Positions 54,201 to 64,000 of a DNA stretch of 64,000 nt are shown in pieces. Below the pieces are notes generated by a model. It did no database searches. It saw nothing but the letters and a program-made list of their open reading frames with translations, and had not been told where the DNA came from. Position 1 is the first letter of the stretch; each line of letters begins with the position of its first letter. The stretch is from Fragilaria radians (Eukaryota > Bacillariophyta > Fragilariophyceae > Fragilariales > Fragilariaceae). Location of the stretch: the NCBI GenBank assembly GCA_900642245.1, contig CAAAJI010000005.1, forward strand, positions 161,029 to 225,028, written 5' to 3'. Position numbers and translations under genes: made by a program.

Positions 54201-57089
54201 ATATTCAATGATTTCTTCATCTTTACAGAAAACCTGAACAAAAGCAGCGAAACAGAGCTTGATAACTTTTGTAGGTTCTCCGTTAACAGCAGGAGAAAAA
54301 CTCATTCCCATTATTTCGTAAATCATATCCGGACCATCTGGATCTTGATTCTGGAGAACCCGGTCAATCGATTTAACAACATCTTCATGGATCTCTTCGA
54401 CGCTGCTAATTACACCGGCTGTTGCGTGCTTCAAAGAAAGCCACCTTCCCACTGTTTTGACGGCCAAAGGATGGTTTGCACATTCCCTGACAACTGAACG
54501 CGCCTCTTTAGATTCAGCCATTATATGGTCTGGTGGTTGTCCCGACTCAGTTACCAATAATTTGATTGCATCTTGTTCGTCCATTAAATCGATCTCTACA
54601 GTGTCCGCAGCGGGTAACAAATCACGACATCGAGTTGTAATTACAATACTGCACGAGAATATGTCATTTTTCACTTTATTTCTCTTTCCTTTCGGTTGAG
54701 GTGGTGCCTGAGGGACAAATTGGAACCATTCAAGATCGCTTTCATAGTAAACGTCGTCAAGAATGACCAAAACATTACGACGATGCAATAGTTCAGACAC
54801 AGTATCCCTAGCATAAACCATAAAACCTTCCTCTCGCCTTAATCGCTTGGATCTTGGTTCGCCAGGAGTATGAAGAAGCTCCGCAAAAAGAGGAACACCA
54901 TCGTAGAAAGAGAGTTGCGATATCAATTCCCGTAAGCAATGAGTATACCTTACATAAGTCATCTCTTGAGGGCCAAGATATATCCATGCTACTCCATCTT
55001 GATAAAACCGTCTGACATCGGGATGATTCGCGACAATTGCTGCCATGGTGGTTTTCCCTACACCTGCCATTCCCATAGCATCCGGATCGTTCAAGGCCTC
55101 AGGAACCGAAGAAATAGCAATAGTATTTGTAGATCCTGATATCCCAAGAGGATTTCGAATTGTGGAACGAATGCTAGAAAAGTTATCTAGAATAGACGTA
55201 TCAGTCATAGCGTGTGGAGGTAGGATCCGCCTAAGTATACTTCCAAGTGTTCCTGGACGCGACAGAGGATCGCCATTTACTTTGTCCAAAATCTGAAGTG
55301 CAGCCGGCGGAGTAGGAGCCAGACGAGCATCGGGATTCGGCGCGTTAATGTCATCATCTGGATTACCTGTTGCAACGTCACATACAAGACCTAACTCTTT
55401 AACATTGGGACACCAGTGATCGGTTGACACCAAGACTTCGTAGCAAACTTGTCGAAAAAGCCACGTATCGTTTGCCACATATAAAGTTTTAAGCTCCTCC
55501 AAATGACCAGTTGCCGACCAAGCTCGCCTCAAGTTCCCTGAGACTTGATACTTAGGTATAGATACTTCATCGTACACGCAGGTAACTTCAAGAGTCGTTC
55601 TATCCAGTAACTCAAGCAACGTAACATAAGCAGTTTCAGCGCGTGGGTTCCATTCTTGTCTTTGGCAAACGCGGTAAGTCAATTCACAGAGTAACCGCAC
55701 AAGCTTTTGGCATCGAACTAATAAGTGATCGATTTCGTCATCTGGCTCCTCTTCGAGATAGTGTTGAAGTATTGGTTTCAAGGTTGAGAAAACAGTATCT
55801 AACTGAGGAGCATGAGCCAAAACAGCATTTAATGCTTCACTTGACACAACTGTAGTACTTCCGTCAACGACGCTTCCAAAAGTCGACACCAGCTCGAGCT
55901 CATCTGAAAGTTGTAACAGTGCTCCCAGAAGTGCTTCAAATCCATGAAGAAGCCTATGTGAAGTGTGTGGACCCGAAGCAACTGAATCTAGCTTTTCATG
56001 GTCTGAATCACCGTCTTGAGCCACGAGTTCTCGGACACCTTTTCTGTTCTCATCTGGAGCGATTCCATCCAAAGCTTCTTGAAGATTTGCTTCCAAATCA
56101 TGTAGGGCAGGATTTTTCAGTTTGCGTTTTTCACCATCGTTTCCTTTTTTCACATTCAACTTGGTATCTCCAATTGGAAGCCTTGCATCTTCCATGTCCT
56201 CTGCCTCAAAGCGCCTACGCTGTTCCATCGAAAATCCTCCTGTTATTTGTGACGCTGACAGTGAGGAAATCGTTGTTGTTGGGGACTGCGCTCTTCGTAA
56301 AGGCACTCCAGTCAATGCACGGTCTAATCTCCCGCGATTTGAAAATGATTTGTTATTTTCGTTAAGTGTATCAGATGTACCGCTGCTAGCGAAGTGATCC
56401 TCCATGCGTTTCTGACCGTTCGATCTGCTTCGTCGTCTGTTACTTCGTTCATGGCTTCCTCTTCCAATTTCCCTAGAATCTTTTCTGTTAAAGTCATTGT
56501 TAGATTTTCGTTCCCTACCTCGGGTTTGGATACGAGAGGAAAATTCTGATGGGCTGTGACTGCTTTCTGAAGAACTAGAGCTCTGCTCCCCGCTATGGTA
56601 CCCATTTTCCCCTCTTGGCCCAGATCTCTGCACTGAATTGGATTCATGACTCAATTTATCTTCGCCTAGAAGAAGAGAAGATTTTGGTTTTGAACTGTAC
56701 ATGCTTTGGTCCAACGAGTCTTTATTGGTGTTTTTATCTTTCTTCGAAATAGAATGATTCGTAACATCGATGGAACGATGTGTACTCGCTTTTGCACTCG
56801 ATGCAACATGTTTAGAATCGCTTACCCTAACATTTCGCCCATGATTTTGTTGAGAATCGAAGGGACTATCTGATGAGTATGAAGAATTAGATTCTGACTC
56901 TGATCCTGAATGCGATTGGCTCCGGTAGGATGATTCACTTCGTGTTGATCTACTTTCATAGGAAGACTGAGAAGTAGCTCTTGAAGATGCAGACGAGTAG
57001 GATGACGACCTCGAATACGATGAATACGAATCCTCGTCCTCGTCCCTCATACCTTTCATTTCCTTCTCTTTCCCAATGACGCCCGTCAT
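51216..57089 (-). CDS. NB-ARC (STAND) NTPase with 42-residue TPR array and serine-rich head
   Basis: Single exon of 1957 residues; ATG at 57089. Residues 17-130 are mostly Ser with Tyr, Arg, Asp and Glu, including RS/SR pairs, and more Ser/Arg-rich sequence runs to about 260. An NB-ARC ATPase is centred on a P-loop GMAGVGKTT near 674. It also has Walker B VLVILDDV near 772, a sensor-like IVITTRCRDLL and a HPLAVKT (GLPL-like) motif near 850. From about 1205 to 1875 follow some 16 tetratricopeptide repeats with a 42-residue period, each with a G-N/D-I-H-like helix A and an (A)L-x-C-(Y/F)-EEAL-x-IR-like helix B, as in kinesin light chains. NB-ARC/STAND proteins act as nucleotide-switched scaffolds in plant immunity and animal and bacterial death or defence pathways. 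Here only a sensor/switch role is inferred. No TIR, CC, protease or other effector domain is seen, which leaves the serine-rich head as the candidate output part. Confidence 0.93.
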   Translation of the reverse strand: MTGVIGKEKEMKGMRDEDEDSYSSYSRSSSYSSASSRATSQSSYESRSTRSESSYRSQSHSGSESESNSSYSSDSPFDSQQNHGRNVRVSDSKHVASSAKASTHRSIDVTNHSISKKDKNTNKDSLDQSMYSSKPKSSLLLGEDKLSHESNSVQRSGPRGENGYHSGEQSSSSSESSHSPSEFSSRIQTRGRERKSNNDFNRKDSREIGRGSHERSNRRRSRSNGQKRMEDHFASSGTSDTLNENNKSFSNRGRLDRALTGVPLRRAQSPTTTISSLSASQITGGFSMEQRRRFEAEDMEDARLPIGDTKLNVKKGNDGEKRKLKNPALHDLEANLQEALDGIAPDENRKGVRELVAQDGDSDHEKLDSVASGPHTSHRLLHGFEALLGALLQLSDELELVSTFGSVVDGSTTVVSSEALNAVLAHAPQLDTVFSTLKPILQHYLEEEPDDEIDHLLVRCQKLVRLLCELTYRVCQRQEWNPRAETAYVTLLELLDRTTLEVTCVYDEVSIPKYQVSGNLRRAWSATGHLEELKTLYVANDTWLFRQVCYEVLVSTDHWCPNVKELGLVCDVATGNPDDDINAPNPDARLAPTPPAALQILDKVNGDPLSRPGTLGSILRRILPPHAMTDTSILDNFSSIRSTIRNPLGISGSTNTIAISSVPEALNDPDAMGMAGVGKTTMAAIVANHPDVRRFYQDGVAWIYLGPQEMTYVRYTHCLRELISQLSFYDGVPLFAELLHTPGEPRSKRLRREEGFMVYARDTVSELLHRRNVLVILDDVYYESDLEWFQFVPQAPPQPKGKRNKVKNDIFSCSIVITTRCRDLLPAADTVEIDLMDEQDAIKLLVTESGQPPDHIMAESKEARSVVRECANHPLAVKTVGRWLSLKHATAGVISSVEEIHEDVVKSIDRVLQNQDPDGPDMIYEIMGMSFSPAVNGEPTKVIKLCFAAFVQVFCKDEEIIEYSPTGAPPMIPWVTAELLFEEVLEMEESTLFEEGNLFHVQRKEAIVLIPEALSALGVLKLVTTFEIDDSESRSSARQDHGEERFLQIMHGIQREYGHYLCDHDPTLKAFTIDCERRWNRAFVGAYMRMSTDWESTTQDASRDYALEMIVTHMLRADMFEEASRLLSDESFARGRMHALGRESATRRHVADCEKLYDLTQLLNDTSKGRIQLNARTSMIRAYEAFGAALGNERSENGIEEQRLFSIESGRAHYAVGFSLAERRCWSAAIAHWESSQELLLSSLGMVEFVAAILYNVGIVYAEMNEYEQALASLKQCLRIRVAIHGEEHILYAQTIQKIGDVFLGMSDYTEAMESYNWAMDVMHIEPSHHRVDIGDILDNMGNIHYSKGEVPQALRCYQDALRSKKVELGDDHPELSITYQHIGNCLSDQGDTDEAIAHFEEAIRLKELDPDGGDERDADIASIEGVLNNLTGRQEEGLKCYERSLEILATKAPHKKEKIAALFHLIGCVHLMNGEHKKAMKLFEESLQARRKVLGFVHLDVASTLFNMAFLHQTRNRLDKALKCLEEALKIRQLRLPNSEKVALTHEKIGTLAKAIGKSKKAEISFEEALRIRRFLHGNEHEAVATVLHEIGDLMDDLGEYDEAMSNYENALSIRRKILGDHEDVAATLYSMGFTLHNLEEPEKALDCFKEALTIRKDKLGNDAKEVGDTLNMMGFLQAKRGELDNALTLLWDALRIRKTHRDHVKVSETLKNIGNVHREKQEHDLAVECYEECLRIRRSELGDDHEKVADALIAIGNVRSDMENINDAMRAYKEAHKIRSLVHGENDERVAAVLQYMGTLEFRSGELDAARFYLQDFINIRQQNRSDHDGDYVNVLFMIGNIHKIQGEDNKAKECWSEAYDVFQELGLAQENPQIAKVMNSLLHGENRPHQQQSKSQEGVGYRMQDSSQGAYHQQTRTKAKSNGLLGKLSNAFKDTLRDEKMYKYPSSSNLTSHI

Positions 57090-60000
57090 GGTTGCGATAA
57101 GGAAAATTGGATCTCAATCAAGGAAATAAGATAGACAACAACAGTGTCGGGCGAAACGCTGCGAGTGAAAAACGTATAGAAACAAGATGACCCGCTACAT
57201 TTTTAACACATAATTGGTGACATAAACCTGAAACGTGACATACATTCGGAATAATCCGATGTTACTTACATCAAAAATAAAGATGTCAAATGGCAATACA
57301 GAAAAATCACTGAAAATTTTGATTCGGGACTCTCACTATGTGCTAAATGTCTTTGAAAAGTCACTTTGGAAAGTCAATTATTGAATAGCTGACGAAGGCA
57401 TGCTTCATGACGTAGGATTATACAAATTGAAGCCTTTCAAAGCATTGCTAACAATCCCGACAATGTTCATGTTTCGGATCTCCTCCAAGAAGTTCTTAAC
57501 ACCAAGTCCTACGTCATTTTGCAATTGACAACCGCTCAATCACTAAACCGAAATACACTTTTGTAGCCACAAAAATTTGGAAGATCACAATTCCTTTTCA
57601 TTCCAGTGGTGAGAAGTGACACGTATTGATACCACAATAGTAGACTATATTGTGAAACTGAAGGTATGCAACACACACAAAACTTTAGATCATTGCTTTT
57701 ACGAGCGTTTTTAAATTATTTAGTATTACACATCTTTACTAGAATATCCTTGAAAAAAATGGATAATGAAAAGCATTTAAGACGGAGGAGCTCCGAGATT
57801 GTTCTAAATGTGCAAGTGCTTTTGCCGAATGCGCCTCGTTATTGTACGGTATTGTAACAATCCGCAGTTCTAAAATTCGAATCCAATGCAGTCAAAACAA
57901 TCAAATCATGTATATTAACAACATTTACTTCAAACAGCTCCATCAAAAATCTCAAATTAGGAGATAATGGAATAAGGTTTTGCTTACAAATGAAAATTAT
58001 GATCTTTTTTCCTGATATCTGTTTGGTAATTGAAATCTGTGCATGACAAAAGTAATTAAGCTTCAATCACTTTATAATCATTCTGAACAGTCTTTATATG
58101 GGTTGAAAGGCATTCAAAATTGACGTTTCTTGGTTTGAGACTAGTCAAAGGGGTGAAAAGCTTACTTCTGCGAAACCGTATGTTACAATTATAATAATTG
58201 GATATGTCAATTAGAACTGGCACATCTCTTTTCTGGTAGTTGGAGCGTTTATTCTATGTCTTAGTCAAGTTTGGACATGCCATGTTGGAAATGTATCAAC
58301 AGAAACGTTAGTTTCGCTGGATAAGCTTGTATTTCATCATGGGAATAAGTTTGTGAATAGCAGAAGTACAAATTGCATTTTCAAACAATTCCTTTGCAAA
58401 GATAAGAGCTTCCGTGGAGTTTATCATGTCCTCATCTTGGTTATAGGATATGAGAGTCTTTAAAGTTAGAAATTCTGAAATCAGATAAAAACTCTTTGGT
58501 TCTGTATTTCTTGTAAAATCCAATATAGATTCACCAAAACAATACCTTCATTGGACTCCAATATCCACAAATCGTGCAATCTCTGAGAACAGTTGCTGTG
58601 ACACTGATCTGGGAACAGTAAATGGATGTGCAAGAAACGTTTCGCAACTTTTGTTTATCAATTTTAGAATTATAGGTTTCACATGGAATCTTCCTTACAA
58701 TACATGCTTTGGAGCAACTGGTGTGAATCTTCCTGTGACTTTTCTGGATGTTAAATGTGCACAGGTCCAGTTTCATCAGTTGATGACAATACATGTGTCT
58801 CTCACCGGTTGCATTAATCTCATCACCATTCCCAAAGTTTATTCCCGTACATAGCACTGCTGCTGACATTAGAATCGGTCAATGCAAAAGAAAAATCATC
58901 CCTTTGGTGGACCATGAATGTGACTGCTAGTTTGGAATTAAATGAAATGGTAAACGAGTATTCCTCCTCTTTGTCACCACTAGTGGTTACGTTCATTTCA
59001 GTCACGATGAGAGAATCAAGGATGGGCAGGCTTTAACTGCCTTTTATGTGTGCTGACTTCTTCGAAAAAGAAGGCCATATATGTCTCCCCAGGAGCATTC
59101 TCATTCCTTGCTTCAAAGCATATTTTCCTGATGCCAGACATATTTATGGTAGTTTCTGTCACAAGAATGGCATCTGGACAATTGTTTTTACTTTCCTACG
59201 CTTTTGGTAGCAATACTCCGCAGTACCGCCATGGCCTTGACGAGATGAATTTGCATCACTATCTTTGGTTGACATGATTTCAGCGATCACGAGACTTTCT
59301 ACCTTCCTTGCGTGACTACTTATCATCTAATCAGGATTCAACTTCATTTGAGTTTGACGTGATTCAAGTCATTTAGGTCAAAATTACTGAGCGGCAAGTG
59401 ATGCACCTGTCTTGGTGAGTATTACACATGCTTTCCATTGCCAATGGCCTGTCCCTCTTTTGTCATTTTTTTCTTGTAATGCTTCTTTATTTTTAGCTAT
59501 AGCAAGTTGTAATACCTCTTTGACACTGCTTTGGTTTACTCGGCAATTCCATCCAGAGTTGCCTTATCCAAACTGGATGCATATTTTTAGGGATACATTT
59601 CGGACTCTATCTTCGTTACTTTCAGCGCTTTGATAATCCGTTTTCATTGAGAATATTGGTGCATTCAGACTTCACTACATGCTCTACATTTTCAATTTCC
59701 ATTTTTGCCTGATAGTTCTTTGGTTAAAGTATTCGGCTTTATGAGACTTCTTATGCTATATTTTGTTGCTTTTACTTAGTGCTATAGTTTACAACATCTT
59801 TCTGAACTAGCTCATTGAGCTTTGTTGACTTCCTAAAGACAAGTTTTAAATGGTTGTAGAAAAATAATAAATAATTTAGCAAAAGGAATTTAAAAACATC
59901 CAAGAAAAGAAAATGCAAAGGCATGATTCCGATATTCCGATATTTTACGTGAAATTCCGACCAACATTCCACTGAATACGTAATAAATTGAAATTAACAC

Positions 60001-60130
60001 GCCACCATCTGTGTAAGTAAGTCACTGCATACCTGGAGATAAGTTACGCATTTCAACAAAACCTGTACCATCTATCTTCAACCAATAACGCGATTTGAGG
60101 AACTATAAAAGTATCTAACCCTTTAAAGGT
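57090..60130. other. Intergenic region, nothing clearly coding
   Basis: About 3 kb, including the presumed NB-ARC promoter at the low-coordinate side and the PGAM promoter at the other. An 11-bp perfect inverted repeat (ATGACGTAGGA at 57407-57417 and TCCTACGTCAT at 57507-57517) encloses a short minus-strand open stretch of about 43 codons. Frames at 58531-58869 and 58823-59005 (-) and 59412-59633 (+) lack any known motif. A TATAAAA lies at about 60104-60110, close to the PGAM start. Confidence 0.4.
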
Positions 60131-61799
60131 ATGATTCGACAGACAAAGTTGCGTAGTATTCATCCAGTTCGAAATTTCGTAACTTCAGTTAATGGAGATG
60201 CAAGTGGAGGCTCGCATATCAGCAAGAGACCGTTAAACAAATCACCACGAGGGGTAGCAGCTTCAAAACTTAAACCACAAAACAGTATCTCTCCAAGCAA
60301 TGGTGGTATCCAGTATCAAAAAGGCCCCGAAGGGCATTCTACGACTCACTTCGTAAAAGGGGGAACTCCTTGCGACCCTGCACCACCTCCATTCACGCTT
60401 GCGGACTACGGTGAAGAATCATTGTATACACTTATTCTCCTTCGCCATGGTGAATCGGAATGGAATTCTCAAAATAGATACACAGGATGGTGTGATGTAA
60501 ATATTACCAAGCGTGGGGAACAAGAGGCTAGAGCTGCAGGTCGATTGCTTTATGAAAATGGAATTGAGCTAGACCATGTATTTACCTCTGTACTGAAGCG
60601 AGCATCATTTAGCGCAAATATGTGCCTTAACATGGCAAAACAGCATTGGGTACCTGTCACCAAAACATGGCGTCTCAATGAACGCCATTACGGTGCTTTA
60701 CAAGGATACAATAAGGATACAGCTTATGCCGAATTAGGTCTCGACCAAGAACTTGTTATGCAGATGCGCCGGTCATATGATACACGTCCTCCAAGGATGG
60801 AAGATGACCATCCCTATTGGCATGGAACTGATAGGAGGTAAGTTAGAACAACAATAGGGAGCTTGAATACATCATCAAACCTCATGCAATGTTTTTCTTT
60901 ATAGATATAAAAAATTATCTCCAGAACAATTAGAGAGATCTAGGGCAGAATCTCTGAAGGATGCTGCCGACCGAATCTTGCCTTTCTTCAATTCAGTTAT
61001 TTGTCCTAGTATCAAAGGTGGAAACAAATGCATGATAGTTTCGCATGCTAACACCATAAGGACGCTGATCAAATACATAGACAACATTTCAGATGAAGAT
61101 ATTAAGGGTATGTCTATTCCGACGGGTATACCGCTTCTGTACCGACTGGATAAAAACTTGAAACCAGTCGATCCGAATTATGAACTTGAATTTCAGTACA
61201 TGGTGGAACCAAAGGGGTAAGTGATGTCGATTCACATGTCGCTCTTGAAACAAATGCTAACTCTCGTTAGGTATACTTGGGGTACATCTCGGAAGCATGG
61301 TTTCCATGGTGTCTATTTAGGGGATTTGGAAAGGTTGCAAGATATTCAACGAAAGCGTGACGTCACAAATCGAGATTGGCAACGTATTATTCTTCGGAAT
61401 ATTGCCAAATCGTTGATACCCAATGACTTGAATGGCATTCAGATTGACTTAACCGACGATGATGTTCTTAGCGAATCTGTAGGAAATAGTATTGTATTTG
61501 AAACACGCCAGCTGTGGTGGCAACTTCATACAAAAATGAAAGAAAAGCCTGAATATGAAAAGATGCTTCTATTGGTGAGAATGAAAGATCACTTAGAAAA
61601 CCTGATGAACGTGAGACGCCAAAAGCTATTGACGTATCAAGGATTTGAAAGTATTGTTAAGAAACTACACTTGGACGCTGCAGGGCAAATAATAGAACCT
61701 TTTGTCGCACTTAATGACGTTAATGATAGAAATGAAAGGCAACGAATCTGGAACGAAAACTTGGCGTTAGACTTGGAAGAAGAATGCTTAATCAAGTAA
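60131..61799 (+). CDS. PGAM: Phosphoglycerate mutase (cofactor-dependent), probable mitochondrial form with long C-terminal extension
   Basis: Three exons: 60131-60837, 60905-61216 and 61271-61799; 515 residues. It interconverts 3- and 2-phosphoglycerate in glycolysis. Residues 1-20 (MIRQTKLRSIHPVRNFVTSV) are basic and acid-free, like a mitochondrial presequence. Diatoms are known to place lower glycolysis in mitochondria (established knowledge), so this location is likely. The catalytic histidine motif is LRHGESEWN near 107. Other family blocks are YTGWCDVNITKRGEQEARAAG, WRLNERHYGALQGYNK and, near 281, the second histidine in VSHANTIRTLIKYI. Typical dPGM length is about 250 residues; here the core ends near residue 350, after VYLGD, and about 170 helical charged residues of unknown role follow. 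A linker of about 80 residues also precedes the core. Both introns (67 and 54 bp) have GTAAGT donors. Confidence 0.92.
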
Positions 61800-62947
61800 T
61801 GAGATGAAAGGGTGAAATGGATATTTCAGGAGAAGGTGATCGGGTTCCCAGTCTTTAATTTTCATACCCACTTTTGGTATGATTTGGAATTCATCTTTCG
61901 TGTGTGGTTATAGTTTTGCATGAGATTTCTGAACAAGTTTTATTGCCTTGGAGAAAGACCTGTCATGCTTTCTGAAGTTAATACTTATTTAGTTATCCAT
62001 GCATAGTAGATATAATAAAGACTTTCAATGACACCAGAATGGTGTTATGTTGCTAGATTACCTGAATATGAAAATAGAAGTTGATGAAACTGGATTGCTA
62101 ATAATCTTTCAATGAAAGTGACCTAGCTTTCCAGTAGCAAGAGAGACAAAAAATCATGCGTTGTGTTAAGCTTAAAAACAGGAAGTGAAAATGTGTTTAT
62201 AATTTTTCTTTTATGACAACGTGAACTGCAAGAGTTATACCTTTGGGATTGTTTTTCCTTCCCATGAGATGGTTTTCCTCACAAAACTCAGGGATGTTCC
62301 AAGCTGTCTAAAGAGATAGGTTCTCTTTATGTAATGTTATGAATTTCAGAATCTGGTTTGATTCATCAAAATCCATCTAACAAGTTCTTTTGAACGTTTT
62401 CACAATCTTCCGAAAATGAGGAGAATTCAGAGAAGAAAATATGCTTTATATTACCTCGTCGTAACGGCGAGGTCTCCGATGCAATTTTCATTTATGTAAT
62501 GCTTCATTTTTCAACTTTATAGCATCGATTTAGATGACAAACAGTTGCATTTCAGGATCCTGACTTAACAATTGGTATCCCTAATATGAAGTGAAAGCTA
62601 TTTCTTTGTAATGCCATGTTCATCCCGTTCGATTTAATGCAGTCGTGGAGTCACAGGATATCGCTGACTCGATCAGAACTTCAGTATTCCTATAAGTTTT
62701 TCCAGTAAAATTCCTGTATTTTCCTATCCAGAAGTATCTTCTTCTCAATATTTAGAGGAAGTAAAGGCTGAGATTGTGACCTTTTTACCTGTATATTTTA
62801 ATTCTAAAACTCGGATACGCTCTACATCGGAGAACAAGTACGGAAGAATATTGCGAGTAATAACAATTTATAGTACGATTACGGCGCCAATTATTTCTCC
62901 TTTGTCCCATCTTGGTTGAAGCAAACCTCTGTTTGGGGTTAGCTGCA
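61800..62947. other. Intergenic, nothing recognised
   Basis: About 1.1 kb between PGAM and the last gene, both on +. The frame at 62785-62994 (-) overlaps the next gene antisense and is not credible. Confidence 0.45.
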
Positions 62948-63766
62948 ATGAGAAAAACTGTGTCAAAAGGCAATTCGATGCATCCACGGTGCAAAACAGA
63001 TTCTACACTATCAACGACTGAGTCACAAGGTGTGCAATTGAGAGAATGTGCTTCACGTAGAAGGAAGGTAACCGACGGAATTTTATTGAATGCAGAAGGT
63101 TTACCTGATGATGACGCTTTGATTCAGCTTCGGAGACGTGCAAGAAAAGAGGCAACAAAAGGCGGAGTCAAGATGGGATTTGTTGAAATTTACGAGCATG
63201 CCATACGAACGTAAGTTGAATGTGGTTACCCTCGTTGATAACATCGTAGCTCATTTCTGAATAAAACTTCAACCTACCATTACAGTGGAGATAATCCTGG
63301 CGGCATTCGTGGGCCAGCCTTAACGATTGAATGGGAGGCACAAAATAAACTGAAATTGCCCATTTTGGATTATGAAAATGACAGACCTCCACGTCGCTCG
63401 GGTGGGCAGATGAACATCCCCCCAAATGTTCGAGAAGAAATGCTGCGCAATGCAGGCTTTTCCAGGGGAGAAATTCAAGAAGCGACACGAAGTGTCAATA
63501 TTGCTCGTGGCAGGCGTAAGCGAACAATTGAGATTATGAACCTAAGTCCATTCCATGAATTTACGGAAAAGATGTTTCGCGGTTCCCGCAATCTCACTAT
63601 TTATCGTGGGAAAAAGAAAGCGGAGCGTACCTATCTCAAGAGATCCTGGGAGTTGCACTGCCAGTTGCAAGAGTTAAACTTAGAAAGTCGAAGAAGTATC
63701 GAAAGCATCGATTATCAAGATGAAGGGAAATCACAAGAAATGAATACATCACTTGGATATGCATAA
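62948..63766 (+). CDS. Conserved-looking hypothetical protein, two exons
   Basis: Exons 62948-63210 and 63286-63766 join through a 75-bp intron (donor GTAAGT) to give 247 residues. ATG at 62948 is the first in the frame; the next one, nine codons on, is also possible. The join yields a continuous region: LRRRARKEATKGGVKMGFVE, IYEHAIRTGDNPGGIRGPA, LTIEWEAQNKLKLPI. Then comes a basic part with PPNVREEMLRNAGFSRGEI and VNIARGRRKRTIEIMNLSP. The protein is basic and soluble with no signal or membrane segment. Similar short proteins with an Ala-Thr-Lys-Gly-Gly and GDNPGG pattern are familiar to me from diatom genomes, but I know of no function and name none. The clean splice and codon-like structure support a real gene. 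Confidence 0.72.
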
Positions 63767-64000
63767 GGGATTAAATCATATGAATTATTTTATTTGTCTG
63801 TCAAGTTGAAATAAATTAGTTCAAAACGATTTGTTGGGGCTTGATTTACTTTAATCAAGTCTCACTTCAATACTGTGCAACTTTGTTTTCATTGTCGTTT
63901 TACTTGTACTGGTGGTGGTGGTATATGGCCGATTCAATGGACATACATTGGGAAAAAAATGACTGGCTTGCTTTGCTATGCACAAACAAAAAATCAGTAA

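Noticed and set aside
1..64000. tRNA, rRNA, snRNA genes or CRISPR arrays
   Set aside because: Looked for by eye (B-box-like GGTTCRANTCC, regularly spaced repeats); no candidate was found. A covariance-model scan would be needed to exclude them.

Overview
The window looks like nuclear DNA of a photosynthetic stramenopile, most likely a diatom. It is AT-rich, with short GT-AG introns (about 54-111 bp, donors mostly GTAAG or GTATG-like). N-acetylglutamate kinase carries a bipartite leader of the kind used for secondary plastids (signal peptide, then a Cys-Gln-Ala/Phe-Val-Ser-Pro junction), and prolyl-tRNA synthetase has a similar leader. Mitochondrial genes of nuclear type (bL19m, OXA1, a phosphoglycerate mutase with a presequence) and Ty1/copia remnants of the type common in diatoms agree with this. 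I cannot name a genus or species from the sequence alone.

Layout. 0.4-1.6 kb: eIF3 subunit M (-). 2.1-7.0 kb: a mobile-element graveyard with a possible protein-primed DNA polymerase fragment (-), a copia protease/integrase-side remnant (-) and a copia reverse transcriptase/RNase H remnant (+). 7.3-9.3 kb: a two-SET-domain protein with a signal peptide (-). 9.3-20 kb: gene-poor, with copia fragments and one secreted protein built from two copies of a domain joined by a Pro-Thr-basic linker (13.9-14.9 kb, -). 20-22.9 kb: a large FAD oxidoreductase of the carotenoid isomerase/retinol saturase type (+), flanked by two direct copies of a roughly 245 bp repeat. 25.2-31.6 kb: a compact cluster with a MANF-like ER protein (-), a large AAA ATPase (+) and OXA1 (-). 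31.7-34.95 kb: a decayed PIF/Harbinger transposon with both of its genes. 35.6-37 kb: copia remnant. 37.1-38.6 kb: UBA-UAS-UBX protein (+). 40.5-41.1 kb: mitochondrial bL19 (+). 42.6-47.1 kb: N-acetylglutamate kinase (-), prolyl-tRNA synthetase (+) and cyclophilin (-). 50.5-57.1 kb: a small Lys/Pro-rich protein with APC/C-type degrons (+), converging on a 1957-residue NB-ARC/TPR protein (-). 60.1-61.8 kb: phosphoglycerate mutase (+). 62.9-63.8 kb: a conserved-looking hypothetical (+).

Function. The genes do not form one pathway; this is an ordinary eukaryotic mixture of housekeeping genes separated by retrotransposon debris. Themes are translation (eIF3m, bL19m, ProRS), protein folding and quality control (MANF-like, UBX protein, AAA ATPase, OXA1, cyclophilin) and organelle metabolism (NAGK, PGAM, FAD oxidoreductase). 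Gene pairs are often tightly convergent (AAA/OXA1 118 bp apart, ProRS/cyclophilin 60 bp, 193-aa protein/NB-ARC-TPR 129 bp). The most unusual items are the NB-ARC/TPR protein with a serine-rich head, the MANF homologue, the cyclophilin whose start codon is interrupted by an intron, a 3n stop-free intron in ProRS, and the polymerase-like fragment near 2.3 kb. Gene models were joined by eye from splice signals and protein continuity; no similarity search was run.
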